This document shows positions 1 through 6,273 of a stretch of 6,947 bases of DNA, one piece after another. The position numbers and the translations under genes were made by a program. The first letter of the stretch is position 1; each line of letters opens with the position of its first letter. Under the pieces are notes generated by a model. It was not told where the DNA came from. It did no database searches and saw only the letters and a program-made list of their open reading frames with translations. Source of the DNA: an uncultured Schwartzia sp. (GTDB taxonomy: Bacteria > Bacillota > Negativicutes > Selenomonadales > Selenomonadaceae); the NCBI GenBank assembly GCA_905372875.1, contig CAJPQU010000102.1:1-6947 (forward strand), written 5' to 3'.

Positions 1-843
1 ATATAAAAATAAAAGAAAAGCCGCGCCCACGAATCCCAATTCTTCTCCCACGACGGCAAAGATGAAATCTGTATGATTCTCCGGCAAAAAGTTCAATTGA
101 CTTTGTGTGCCTCCAAAGAGTCCTTTCCCTAAAAGCATCCCCGAACCGATTGCTATTTCCGATTGAATGATATGATACCCAGAACCTAAAGGATCAACAT
201 TGGGATCCAGAAATACTTTGATCCGCATCTTCTGATATTCCTTCAGGAAGAAAAACCAAAACAAAGGGATCAGCGCCAAGCCCCCAGCACATATTCCGCC
301 CAAAAGTTTCAGATTAACGCCGCAAGCGAAGATCATCCCTAAAAAAATAGCGACGAATACTAAAGATGTCCCCAAATCCGGCTGCTTTAACACTAACAGA
401 AAGGGAATTCCCACAAATGCTGCTACCGGTACTAACTCGCCCAACGTATTAAGTTGCCCCATCTTTTCTTCTAAAAGAGCTGCCAAGGAAATGATCATGA
501 TGAGTTTGGCAAATTCCGAAGGCTGAATGGTAATAGGCCCCATTTGGATCCAACGTTGCGCCCCTAACGCCGAATGCCCAACCAGCATGACGGCAAGGAG
601 GAGAACAATGTTGAAAATATAGAGCTGCTTTCCATAACGTTGAAGCATTTTATAATCAAAATTCATGAAAAATACCGCGGCCATTATGTTCAATACAGCA
701 AAGATTCCTTGCCTCTGAACGAAATGGATACCTTGCGGATCACTGTGAGTCGCACTGCTGATGATCAATAGGCTCATGAGGATGATGGCGGATGCCGCTA
801 TGATCAACGTAAAGTCCATTCGCCTCAACCATCGTTTATTCAT
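1..843 (-). CDS. rodA: RodA, SEDS-family peptidoglycan glycosyltransferase (3' end outside window)
   Basis: RodA is the integral-membrane glycosyltransferase that polymerises lipid II into glycan strands in the elongasome, working with the class B PBP encoded upstream in this cluster. I translated the minus strand from ATG at 843 and the frame stays open for 281 codons to the window edge. The protein is strongly hydrophobic, with membrane segments near residues 11-30, 45-60, 74-90 and 112-125 and more beyond. Family motifs are visible: GAQRWIQMGPITIQPSEFAK (about 94-113), KQPDLGTS (153-160) and NFLPENHTDFIFAV (251-264), where Asp259 matches the essential SEDS aspartate (Asp262 in E. coli RodA, from memory). 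A GGAGG ribosome-binding site (852-856) lies 8 bases before the ATG. The related division protein FtsW shares these motifs, but the neighbouring mre/mrdA/min genes favour RodA. The end of the protein, roughly the last 90-100 residues for a typical family member, is missing. A strong terminator separates the gene from minE. Confidence 0.94.
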   Translation of the reverse strand, partial: MNKRWLRRMDFTLIIAASAIILMSLLIISSATHSDPQGIHFVQRQGIFAVLNIMAAVFFMNFDYKMLQRYGKQLYIFNIVLLLAVMLVGHSALGAQRWIQMGPITIQPSEFAKLIMIISLAALLEEKMGQLNTLGELVPVAAFVGIPFLLVLKQPDLGTSLVFVAIFLGMIFACGVNLKLLGGICAGGLALIPLFWFFFLKEYQKMRIKVFLDPNVDPLGSGYHIIQSEIAIGSGMLLGKGLFGGTQSQLNFLPENHTDFIFAVVGEELGFVGAAFLLFLY

Positions 844-851
844 AGAAAAAG

Positions 852-856
852 CCTCC
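852..856 (-). promoter_or_regulatory. Ribosome-binding site of rodA
   Basis: GGAGG on the minus strand, 8 bases upstream of the ATG at 843. It supports this start over the in-frame ATG eight codons further in. Confidence 0.8.
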
Positions 857-916
857 GCCCATACCTTTCGCTTCACACCAATGATGCATCTCTACCTTGA
901 TGCACCCTAAATCAGC

Positions 917-956
917 AAAAAGGGATGCCGACAATCAGCGCGTCGGCATCCCCTTT
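917..956 (-). terminator. Rho-independent terminator after minE
   Basis: Read on the minus strand just past the minE stop, an 11 bp perfect GC-rich stem (GGGATGCCGAC, 942-952 in reverse, paired with GTCGGCATCCC, 922-932) encloses a 9-base loop and is followed at once by five T residues (917-921). A few A residues before the left arm can extend the stem past one bulged G. This is a textbook intrinsic terminator for transcription running through minE. The T tract is short and is broken by GC after five bases, so some read-through into rodA is plausible. Only minus-strand genes flank it, so a function in the opposite direction is unlikely. Confidence 0.9.
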
Positions 957-962
957 CTTGTC

Positions 963-1250
963 TTAACGGCGTGATCTGTCCGCACCGTGATGTTTCATGC
1001 TGCTTACGGGAATGTTCGCCACTAAAGCTACCGAATTGGCGTCGTTTTCCAGTGAAATATCCATGGCTTCTTTATCGATATCCATATAGTGGGAAATCAC
1101 CTGTATAATATCGTTTTTTATCTGTTCCATGATCTCCGGCGAGATATTGGCCCGATCATTGAGCAAAACGAATTTCAGCCGTTGCTCGGCCACTTTTGAG
1201 GAATGGCCTCCCGAACTGCCAAATAATTTCTTCAGCGCATCCAGCATCAT
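963..1250 (-). CDS. minE: MinE, topological specificity factor of cell division
   Basis: MinE binds membrane-bound MinD, stimulates its ATPase and releases MinCD from the membrane, which gives the Min system its spatial pattern. The 95-residue protein shows the expected parts. An amphipathic N-terminal helix (MLDALKKLF, 2-10) should act as membrane anchor. An anti-MinCD segment runs to about residue 35 and contains ERL-like QRLKFVLLNDR (23-33). The dimerising topological domain spans about 36-82, with ISPEIMEQIKNDIIQVISHY and a final strand ending VALVANIPV. Residues 83-95 form a basic, His/Arg-containing tail beyond the usual domain end. The start is the first of two adjacent ATG codons. A GGGGG-type ribosome-binding site (1255-1260) overlaps the minD stop codon, and the gap to minD is only 9 bases, so the two are probably translationally coupled. 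The family is not universal in Firmicutes; many, such as Bacillus, use MinJ/DivIVA instead. Confidence 0.95.
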   Translation of the reverse strand: MMLDALKKLFGSSGGHSSKVAEQRLKFVLLNDRANISPEIMEQIKNDIIQVISHYMDIDKEAMDISLENDANSVALVANIPVSSMKHHGADRSRR

Positions 1251-1259
1251 GATTCCCCC

Positions 1260-2045
1260 TTAACGCCCAAAGATGTGTTTAAGACGACCTAACAACCCTT
1301 CCGTTTCCAAGGAGCGAAAGGGAACATCCTCCCCACAGACCCGGGCGACAATGTCACGATAGGCTTGTCCGGCCAGCGAATCTTCCCATTCTACGACTGG
1401 AACCCCACGATTGGCTGAATCCACTACTTTCATATCGTCTGGAACCTGCCCTATACAGGGAACAGAAAGAATTTCATCAATTTGAGACATGTCCAGCATG
1501 GACCCTTCTTTTACCATCTGCGGACGAATACGATTAACGACCAGACGAATATCCTTTTCCTCCGACTGCAAGCGCCCAATGATTTTATCAGCATCCCGTA
1601 CAGCGGCAATCTCCGGCATCGTGACGACAATCCCCCAATCCGCTCCGATGATGGCTGTTTGAAAACCTTGTTCAATCCCCGCAGGGCAATCGATTAGAAT
1701 ATAATCAAATTCATTGCGCATGACCTGCATGAGCTCCTGCATCTGCTCCGGTTCAATTGCCGTCTTATCCGCCACTTGAGAAGTCGGCAGAAGGCAAAGA
1801 TTTTCATATTTACGATGACGCACCAGTGCCTTACCATATCCCACACGTTTTTGGACAACATCCACCAGCGTGTAAACAATACGCCGTTCTAATCCCAACA
1901 AAAGATCCAAATTTCGCAATCCCGTATCCGTATCAATCAAAGCTACTTTCTTTCCGCGCATGGCCAAACCAACGCCCAAATTCGCTGTGGTCGTCGTCTT
2001 GCCGACACCGCCTTTTCCCGAGGTGATCACAATTACTTCGCTCAT
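1260..2045 (-). CDS. minD: MinD, septum-site-determining ATPase
   Basis: MinD is a ParA/MinD-type ATPase that dimerises on the membrane when ATP-bound, recruits MinC and is released by MinE. The deviant Walker A motif KGGVGKTTTT spans residues 11-20, with the signature lysine at 11 and the phosphate-binding lysine at 16. Switch I follows (DTDTGLRNLDLLLGLERR, 38-55), and the Walker B/switch II motif ILIDCPAGIE lies at 116-125 with Asp119. The segment MPEIAAVRDADKIIG (143-157) and NRIRP (171-175) also match the family. The C-terminal LLGRLKHIFGR (251-261) is the short amphipathic membrane-targeting helix. At 261 residues it is a typical full length. The ATG is preceded by AGGA (2054-2057), which overlaps the minC stop, with 8 bases to the start. 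Only 10 bases separate it from minC, which indicates a minCDE operon. All key residues appear intact. Confidence 0.98.
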   Translation of the reverse strand: MSEVIVITSGKGGVGKTTTTANLGVGLAMRGKKVALIDTDTGLRNLDLLLGLERRIVYTLVDVVQKRVGYGKALVRHRKYENLCLLPTSQVADKTAIEPEQMQELMQVMRNEFDYILIDCPAGIEQGFQTAIIGADWGIVVTMPEIAAVRDADKIIGRLQSEEKDIRLVVNRIRPQMVKEGSMLDMSQIDEILSVPCIGQVPDDMKVVDSANRGVPVVEWEDSLAGQAYRDIVARVCGEDVPFRSLETEGLLGRLKHIFGR

Positions 2046-2055
2046 TCGCTTGGTC

Positions 2056-2715
2056 CTACCTTTCTATCGACTCAATGATGATCTTTCCATCCTTTATCGA
2101 AGCCCTTTCCGCTACTCTCGGTTTTTTCATGTCACCGTCAGGGGAACGAGCAATCTTGTCCGCAATACGTATCTGTACCGGCATTAATCGATCAGCGATG
2201 ATAAACGCTGACATATCGCCATAAGCTCCGGCGTGTACCATGCCTCGGCATATCCCGCGTATATCAATGCTTCCCCCCGCAATCACCTGCGCTCCAGGGT
2301 TGACATTGCCGCAAATCAATACTGAGCCCTGCGTAGTAATCTCCTGCCCGCCGCGCAGGGTACGATTGATGACAAGCATCTGCTGTTCCACCACAGAGGC
2401 CGGGGCCGACGGCGTTTTTTCCACAGTGGGCCTCTCCAAAGAGAAAGCCGGCATCTGAGTCGCATGAAGTTTTTCCACCGCTTCTACTCGGAACATGACC
2501 CCATGCTGTCGGAATAACTTCCGAAGGACCTCTTCCTGTTCCGTCGTTAAACGGCCAGGCGCAATCTGGATAATCGTCCCACGACGAAAAAACTTGCTCC
2601 CGGATTCTAACTTGTGCTGAATATCATCTTTCGCAGCAGAAAAGGATTCCCCCGGTGTAATGAGGAGTTCCAATCCGAACCTGCTCCCCTTCAGTTTTAC
2701 GATCTCCCCTTGCAT
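2056..2715 (-). CDS. minC: MinC, septum-site inhibitor of FtsZ
   Basis: MinC blocks FtsZ ring assembly away from mid-cell once MinD carries it to the membrane. The 219-residue protein has the two-domain family plan: an N-terminal FtsZ-antagonising domain (about 1-84), a linker rich in Pro/Ala/Ser/Val (about 88-112), and the C-terminal beta-helix that dimerises and binds MinD (about 115-215). The C-terminal domain shows ICGNVNPGAQVIAGGSIDIRG (from about 134), then GMVHAGAYGD (158-167). The motif usually written RSGQ in MinC reads RGGQ here (121-124). The start is ATG at 2715. GGGG about 5 bases upstream (2722-2725) and GAGG directly against the ATG are both available for ribosome binding, so the spacing is not ideal. 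The gene follows mrdA after 87 bases and leads the minCDE group. Assignment is secure from domain features and from minD and minE downstream. Confidence 0.95.
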   Translation of the reverse strand: MQGEIVKLKGSRFGLELLITPGESFSAAKDDIQHKLESGSKFFRRGTIIQIAPGRLTTEQEEVLRKLFRQHGVMFRVEAVEKLHATQMPAFSLERPTVEKTPSAPASVVEQQMLVINRTLRGGQEITTQGSVLICGNVNPGAQVIAGGSIDIRGICRGMVHAGAYGDMSAFIIADRLMPVQIRIADKIARSPDGDMKKPRVAERASIKDGKIIIESIER

Positions 2716-2802
2716 CCTCGTCCCCGCCTTACCATCCAGACTGCTTGATATAAAATACTTCGCCCTGCAAAGGAAAAATCCTGCAAGGACACAGGGCCTA
2801 AT
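2716..2802 (-). other. mrdA-minC intergenic gap with possible hairpin structure
   Basis: This 87-base gap is the longest inside the mreB-minE run. It holds an outer inverted repeat (gccctg at 2762-2767, cagggc at 2792-2797), which can enclose an inner AGGA/TCCT hairpin (2771-2774 with 2779-2782, loop of four). It also holds a near-direct repeat, cctgcaaagga (2764-2774) and cctgcaagga (2780-2789). A TTATAT hexamer (2748-2753, minus strand) could be a -10 element, but the TTTCCT 17 bases upstream is a poor -35. No T tract follows the outer stem, so it does not look like a terminator. The structure may be a stability or processing element, or chance. Confidence 0.35.
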
Positions 2803-4596
2803 TCAAGGAGTTGCTGAAACAGCTCTTTTAGCGGGATCCGGCTGGTCAAGACCAAAGGCCGCTTCAAAAATCTTTTTGCCAATAGGCACCGAGGACTGAG
2901 AGCCATAACCACCGTTTTCCACGATCACCGCCACCACGATGCTGGGATTGTCAAAAGGCCCATAAGCGACAAACCAACCATGGTCACGTCCGTGAGGATT
3001 CTCAGCCGTCCCTGTCTTCCCTGCGATATCAATAGGGAAATTAGGGCCAAAGACCCCAGCCGCGGTCCCATGTTTTGTTACGTCTCGCAATCCTTCCTGA
3101 ACCAAACGAATGACACTGATCGGTACATCTAAGGTAGAAAGAAGTTTTGGTTGAAATGTCCGTACTGTCTTTCCATCGGGACCCATGATGCGCTGGACCA
3201 AATAAGGCTGATACCGACGACCATCAGCGGCAACCTCACTAATAAGCATTGCCGCCTGCAAAGGCGTCACTAAATTGAACCCCTGTCCAATGGCCGCATC
3301 CAATGTTTCAGAAACATACCAATCTTCTTCAAATACCCGTTCTTTATATGCACGGCTGGCTACTAATCCTTCCGCTTCGTAAGGAAGATTGATCCCCGTT
3401 TTCTTCCCCAATCCAAACATTCGCGCGTATCGTTCCAATCGATCAATACCTAATCGATGTCCTAAAATGTAAAAATATACATTATCAGAATGAGAAAGTC
3501 CCCCTACGAAATCCAGCCATCCCAAAACCTCTCCCGAAGCATTCCCCTTTTCCATATATTCGCCGCTGTCATATATTTGCTCCGTAGGCGTCACAACCCC
3601 TTCCGTCAGCGCTGCTGTGCCGGTAACAATCTTAAACGTGGAACCAGGAGGATATTCGCCGGTAATGGCTTTATTATCTAAGGGAAAATACGGATTCTCA
3701 TTGATCTTTTTCCACTCTTTTTCCGATATACCGTGCACAAACAAATTAGGATTGAACGTGGGGCGGCTGACCATCGCCAGTACTTCCCCCGTCTGCGGAT
3801 TCATGACTACGACCGCCGCGGCTTGACAACCGATGCGCCGCAGCTGATCATCCACAGCCTTTTCCGTGGCTGCCTGCAGCTTCCAATCGATCGTCAAGAC
3901 AAGATCGTTGCCGGGGACTGCATCTTTTTGTCCCATAACTTGCACAGGTTTACCGGTAACATCCACCTCTACCTGCCGTCCGCCGTCGATACCACGCAGC
4001 TCCTTATCGTAAATTCGCTCGAGACCGGATTTGCCAATGATATCACCGGTGCGATACCCTTGATCTTTTTTTGCTTCTAACTCTTCATCACTGATCTCAC
4101 TCACGTAACCTAAGAGATGTGCTGCCTGCTCCCGATAAAGATAATCTCGTACAGCTTGTATCTCGATGATAACTCCAGGGAAAAGCGCTTTCTGCTCTTC
4201 AATGATCGTCAGGCTTTCGGGGCCGATATCCGTCTTGATACGAATAGGCTCAAACCCGACATGAGCTTTAATTTTTGCCTGAATATCCTGCTGCGGCACA
4301 TGAAGAAGCGCGGAAAGCCTCGCCACCACCTCAGGAGCAATAGGTTCCGTAAGGGGTAATAGAGAAACCGTAAAACCGGGACGATTGGTAACAATATTTT
4401 CTCCGTTACGGTCAAAAAATGTCCCTCGTGGTGCCATGGTAGGAATCAATCGGATACGATTACCCTCCGCCCGGCGTTCGTAATACTCCCCTTCATATAT
4501 CTGCATGTAACCAACACGCCCAAGCAGAACAGCGATAATCAAAATCACGAGAATACCGATAATCTTTAATCGATTTTCAAAATCATTCACTACCAC
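2803..4596 (-). CDS. mrdA: Penicillin-binding protein 2, elongasome transpeptidase
   Basis: This class B PBP cross-links peptidoglycan made by its partner RodA during lateral wall growth, and it is a beta-lactam target. The 597-residue protein has a short cytoplasmic start and one membrane anchor (about 11-30). The pedestal/dimerisation domain follows, with APRGTFFDRNG at 55-65 and IIGKSGLERIYDKELRG at 186-202. The transpeptidase domain runs from about 230 to 580. Its three active-site motifs are intact: STFK (319-322, nucleophile Ser319), SDN (370-372) and KTGT (527-530). No glycosyltransferase domain is present, as expected for class B. Translation starts at GTG 4596: AGGGG lies 8 bases upstream, whereas the alternative GTG at 4590 would be 14 bases away, and there is no ATG close by. 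It follows mreD after 49 bases. FtsI/SpoVD-type PBPs share the fold, but the mreBCD context and the RGTFFDRNG-type pedestal fit PBP2. No PASTA domain is present. Confidence 0.95.
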   Translation of the reverse strand: MVVNDFENRLKIIGILVILIIAVLLGRVGYMQIYEGEYYERRAEGNRIRLIPTMAPRGTFFDRNGENIVTNRPGFTVSLLPLTEPIAPEVVARLSALLHVPQQDIQAKIKAHVGFEPIRIKTDIGPESLTIIEEQKALFPGVIIEIQAVRDYLYREQAAHLLGYVSEISDEELEAKKDQGYRTGDIIGKSGLERIYDKELRGIDGGRQVEVDVTGKPVQVMGQKDAVPGNDLVLTIDWKLQAATEKAVDDQLRRIGCQAAAVVVMNPQTGEVLAMVSRPTFNPNLFVHGISEKEWKKINENPYFPLDNKAITGEYPPGSTFKIVTGTAALTEGVVTPTEQIYDSGEYMEKGNASGEVLGWLDFVGGLSHSDNVYFYILGHRLGIDRLERYARMFGLGKKTGINLPYEAEGLVASRAYKERVFEEDWYVSETLDAAIGQGFNLVTPLQAAMLISEVAADGRRYQPYLVQRIMGPDGKTVRTFQPKLLSTLDVPISVIRLVQEGLRDVTKHGTAAGVFGPNFPIDIAGKTGTAENPHGRDHGWFVAYGPFDNPSIVVAVIVENGGYGSQSSVPIGKKIFEAAFGLDQPDPAKRAVSATP

Positions 4597-4604
4597 GAAA
4601 ATCG

Positions 4605-4610
4605 CCCCTA
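4605..4610 (-). promoter_or_regulatory. Ribosome-binding site selecting the GTG start of mrdA
   Basis: TAGGGG on the minus strand ends 8 bases before GTG at 4596. That spacing favours this start over the in-frame GTG two codons later. Confidence 0.6.
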
Positions 4611-4622
4611 TAGGAGAAGCAA

Positions 4623-4641
4623 GGTACCGGCAAGCCGTACC
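4623..4641 (-). repeat. Hairpin in the mreD-mrdA gap
   Basis: The minus strand reads GGTACGGCTTGCCGGTACC here. This allows a GGTAC/GTACC stem continued by GG/CC around a CTTG loop, with one bulged G on the 3' side. It begins three to four bases after the adjacent TAG and TAA stop codons of mreD and ends just before the mrdA ribosome-binding region. No T run follows, so it is not a terminator. It could tune mrdA translation or mRNA stability; that role is inference. Confidence 0.5.
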
Positions 4642-4645
4642 CTTA

Positions 4646-5140
4646 CTATTTCTTTTCTTGCATCCATGCCGAAAGTTTGGAAACGCCCATATGCACCGGC
4701 AAAGCGAAAACTACGTTATGCACCAGCATGGGGAGCAACAGATGACGCCAATGTTCCCAGAGATTAACTGAATATCCTAAGAGCCACGAAAAAATCAGCC
4801 ATATCACGTACTGGAAACCTGTCGCCGCCACGACCGCCATCAAGGGCAACATCATTTGCTCTTTGAAAATACGCCGGGAGAAATAGCCGCACCCGTAACC
4901 AATGACCATTTTAGCAAAAATATCGACGCCGAAAAAAGTTCCCGTCGCCAAATCTTGTAAAAGTCCGGCTATGAATCCAACCAGTGTTCCCACTTTCGCG
5001 CCATGCAAAAAAGCAACAGAAACTACCATTAAAAGCAAGAGATCCGCGCTGACGCCACGAAAAGCAATGAGTGGAAGAAGAGAAGACTGCCCTACGTAGA
5101 GAAAGATCATAAAGGCCAGTCCTACGATTAATTTCTTCAT
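4646..5140 (-). CDS. mreD: MreD, rod-shape-determining membrane protein
   Basis: MreD is an integral-membrane elongasome subunit that acts with MreC and MreB; its biochemical role is not settled. The 164-residue product is almost entirely hydrophobic, with about five or six membrane segments (roughly 4-25, 33-46, 50-65, 72-86, 96-120 and 136-155). The family signature is clear at about 51-73: GTLVGFIAGLLQDLATGTFF, with Gly51, Gly55, Gly59, Asp63 and Gly67. The conserved early Asp33 in ADLLLL is also present. I chose ATG at 5140 because AGGAGG (5146-5151) sits 5 bases upstream. A GTG one codon earlier (5143) is in frame but only 2 bases from that site. With the ATG, the gene overlaps the mreC stop by one base (TGATG), so coupled translation is expected. 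It ends in TAG directly followed by TAA. Length is normal for the family. Confidence 0.94.
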   Translation of the reverse strand: MKKLIVGLAFMIFLYVGQSSLLPLIAFRGVSADLLLLMVVSVAFLHGAKVGTLVGFIAGLLQDLATGTFFGVDIFAKMVIGYGCGYFSRRIFKEQMMLPLMAVVAATGFQYVIWLIFSWLLGYSVNLWEHWRHLLLPMLVHNVVFALPVHMGVSKLSAWMQEKK

Positions 5141-6273
5141 CACGGCCTCCTCGGAACAGGCCCTGAGGTTGAAGGCGGGCGCCGCTCCTGCGAAGTCCGC
5201 GTGGTGGCAGCCGCCTCAGTCATCACCGACGGAGATGAGTCGGCCGCAAAGACCTGTGACGAGATGGATGGGGGTGAGGAAACCGCCACCGGTGGCGCAT
5301 TCTTAAATTCCTCTCCCGCCTGACGAAGCGCCGTTTCCATCGCCATCGTCGTCGCTTCCCCAACCGCTTGTTTTTCTCGAGGATCGGTTTCCGTTCCCGG
5401 CGTTTGTGATGGTGGCGTAAGAGGTTCAGGGGGAGCTTCACGTGAAGCGACAATGACCGCTACATCTTCTAATCGTTGAAAATCTACAGCCGTTTCGACC
5501 ACTGCCAAATGGAGCAGACCCGTAGAATCATTTTGAACTGACCGAATCGTGCCAATCATGATCCCCTTGGGATAAATACCGCCAAATCCCGATGTGACGA
5601 TTACATCTCCCTCCGCGATATCTTCATTACGGGGAATATGCACCAAGCGTGGCTGTATGGTATTTTCCGGGTTTCCTTCCACGATACCGGCCACCCGAGA
5701 GCGCTGTACCAATGCGCCAACGGAGATACGAGGATCAAGGATCAGCTCCACTTTCGAAGAGATAACCCCTGCATCCGTCACGACACCCACCAACCCCCGC
5801 GCTGTCACGACCGCCATATTTTTTTGTATTCCATGCTGCGTACCCCGATCGATGGTAAGCATCCGGGTCCACGTCGATGCTTCTCGACCGATGACCCGAG
5901 CCATCACCAAATCGAACTGCGTCGCTGAATTCTTATACCCCAAAAGCTCCCGCAGCCGCACATTTTCTGCCGAAAATTCCTCCGCTTTGACGTTTTGTGC
6001 CCGCAACTCCTCTACCTCGCGGCGCAGTTTCTGATTCTGTTCGTGAACGGTCATAATTTCCCCAAAACGCGTCAAACCACCGTTGATTTGAGAACTCGCC
6101 CAAGTCAACGCCCGCTGAAACGGCGCTAAGGCTGTGATGACCGCCCCGCTCGCCCAAGGTGTCGCAAAACGTCCCCGGGCAGAAAAGAATACGATACAAA
6201 AGACACTGATCGCCACGAAGACCAAAATCCAAACTTTACGCCCGGATTCCGGCTCACGTTTTATCTTACTCAT
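5140..6273 (-). CDS. mreC: MreC, rod-shape-determining protein with long C-terminal tail
   Basis: MreC is a bitopic elongasome scaffold that links cytoplasmic MreB with PBP2 and RodA outside the membrane. In 377 residues it shows a basic cytoplasmic start, a membrane segment at about 14-31, a coiled coil (about 74-112, with HEQNQKLRREVEELRAQN), then the double beta-barrel MreC domain (about 118-276). Recognisable family stretches are VIGREASTW (127-135), LTIDRGTQHGI (139-149), GLVGVV (160-165) and VTSGFGGIYPKGIMIG (226-241). Residues 278-377 form an extra tail rich in Pro, Ser, Thr and Ala, with no visible domain, ending PRRP. It should lie on the outer face of the membrane. The core alone matches the usual family length of about 270-300. 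The ATG directly follows the mreB stop (TAAATG) without a strong ribosome-binding site, suggesting translational coupling. The DNA for the tail looks richer in G+C than the rest of the gene. Confidence 0.95.
   Translation of the reverse strand: MSKIKREPESGRKVWILVFVAISVFCIVFFSARGRFATPWASGAVITALAPFQRALTWASSQINGGLTRFGEIMTVHEQNQKLRREVEELRAQNVKAEEFSAENVRLRELLGYKNSATQFDLVMARVIGREASTWTRMLTIDRGTQHGIQKNMAVVTARGLVGVVTDAGVISSKVELILDPRISVGALVQRSRVAGIVEGNPENTIQPRLVHIPRNEDIAEGDVIVTSGFGGIYPKGIMIGTIRSVQNDSTGLLHLAVVETAVDFQRLEDVAVIVASREAPPEPLTPPSQTPGTETDPREKQAVGEATTMAMETALRQAGEEFKNAPPVAVSSPPSISSQVFAADSSPSVMTEAAATTRTSQERRPPSTSGPVPRRP
5146..5151 (-). promoter_or_regulatory. Ribosome-binding site of mreD inside the end of mreC
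   Basis: AGGAGG on the minus strand lies within the last codons of mreC, 5 bases before ATG 5140 and 2 bases before GTG 5143. It favours the ATG start. The same bases encode two arginines of the MreC C-terminus. Confidence 0.75.

Noticed and set aside
1..843. Frameshift or pseudogene in rodA
   Set aside because: Manual translation gives one uninterrupted frame of 281 codons with all expected SEDS motifs; the gene is only cut by the window edge.
2748..2776. Possible promoter for minCDE (TTTCCT, 17 bases, TTATAT)
   Set aside because: The -35 hexamer matches the consensus at only three of six positions and the -10 is mediocre; not strong enough to list as a promoter.
3733..4080. 115-codon open frame on the plus strand, opposite mrdA
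   Set aside because: It is antisense to the conserved PBP2 pedestal and early transpeptidase region, and its product resembles no family.
4623..4641. Hairpin after mreD as a transcription terminator
   Set aside because: It lacks a following T tract, and mrdA must be transcribed from the same strand just downstream.
5223..5453. 76-codon Arg/His-rich frame on the minus strand inside the mreC tail
   Set aside because: It is an alternative frame of G+C-rich, low-complexity DNA; the extreme Arg/His content is typical of a shadow frame, and the mreC frame has a continuous conserved core.
5594..6034. 146-codon open frame on the plus strand, opposite mreC
   Set aside because: It lies wholly antisense to the conserved coiled-coil and beta domain of MreC and its Ser/Thr/Arg-rich translation has no recognisable domain; it is a frame shadow.
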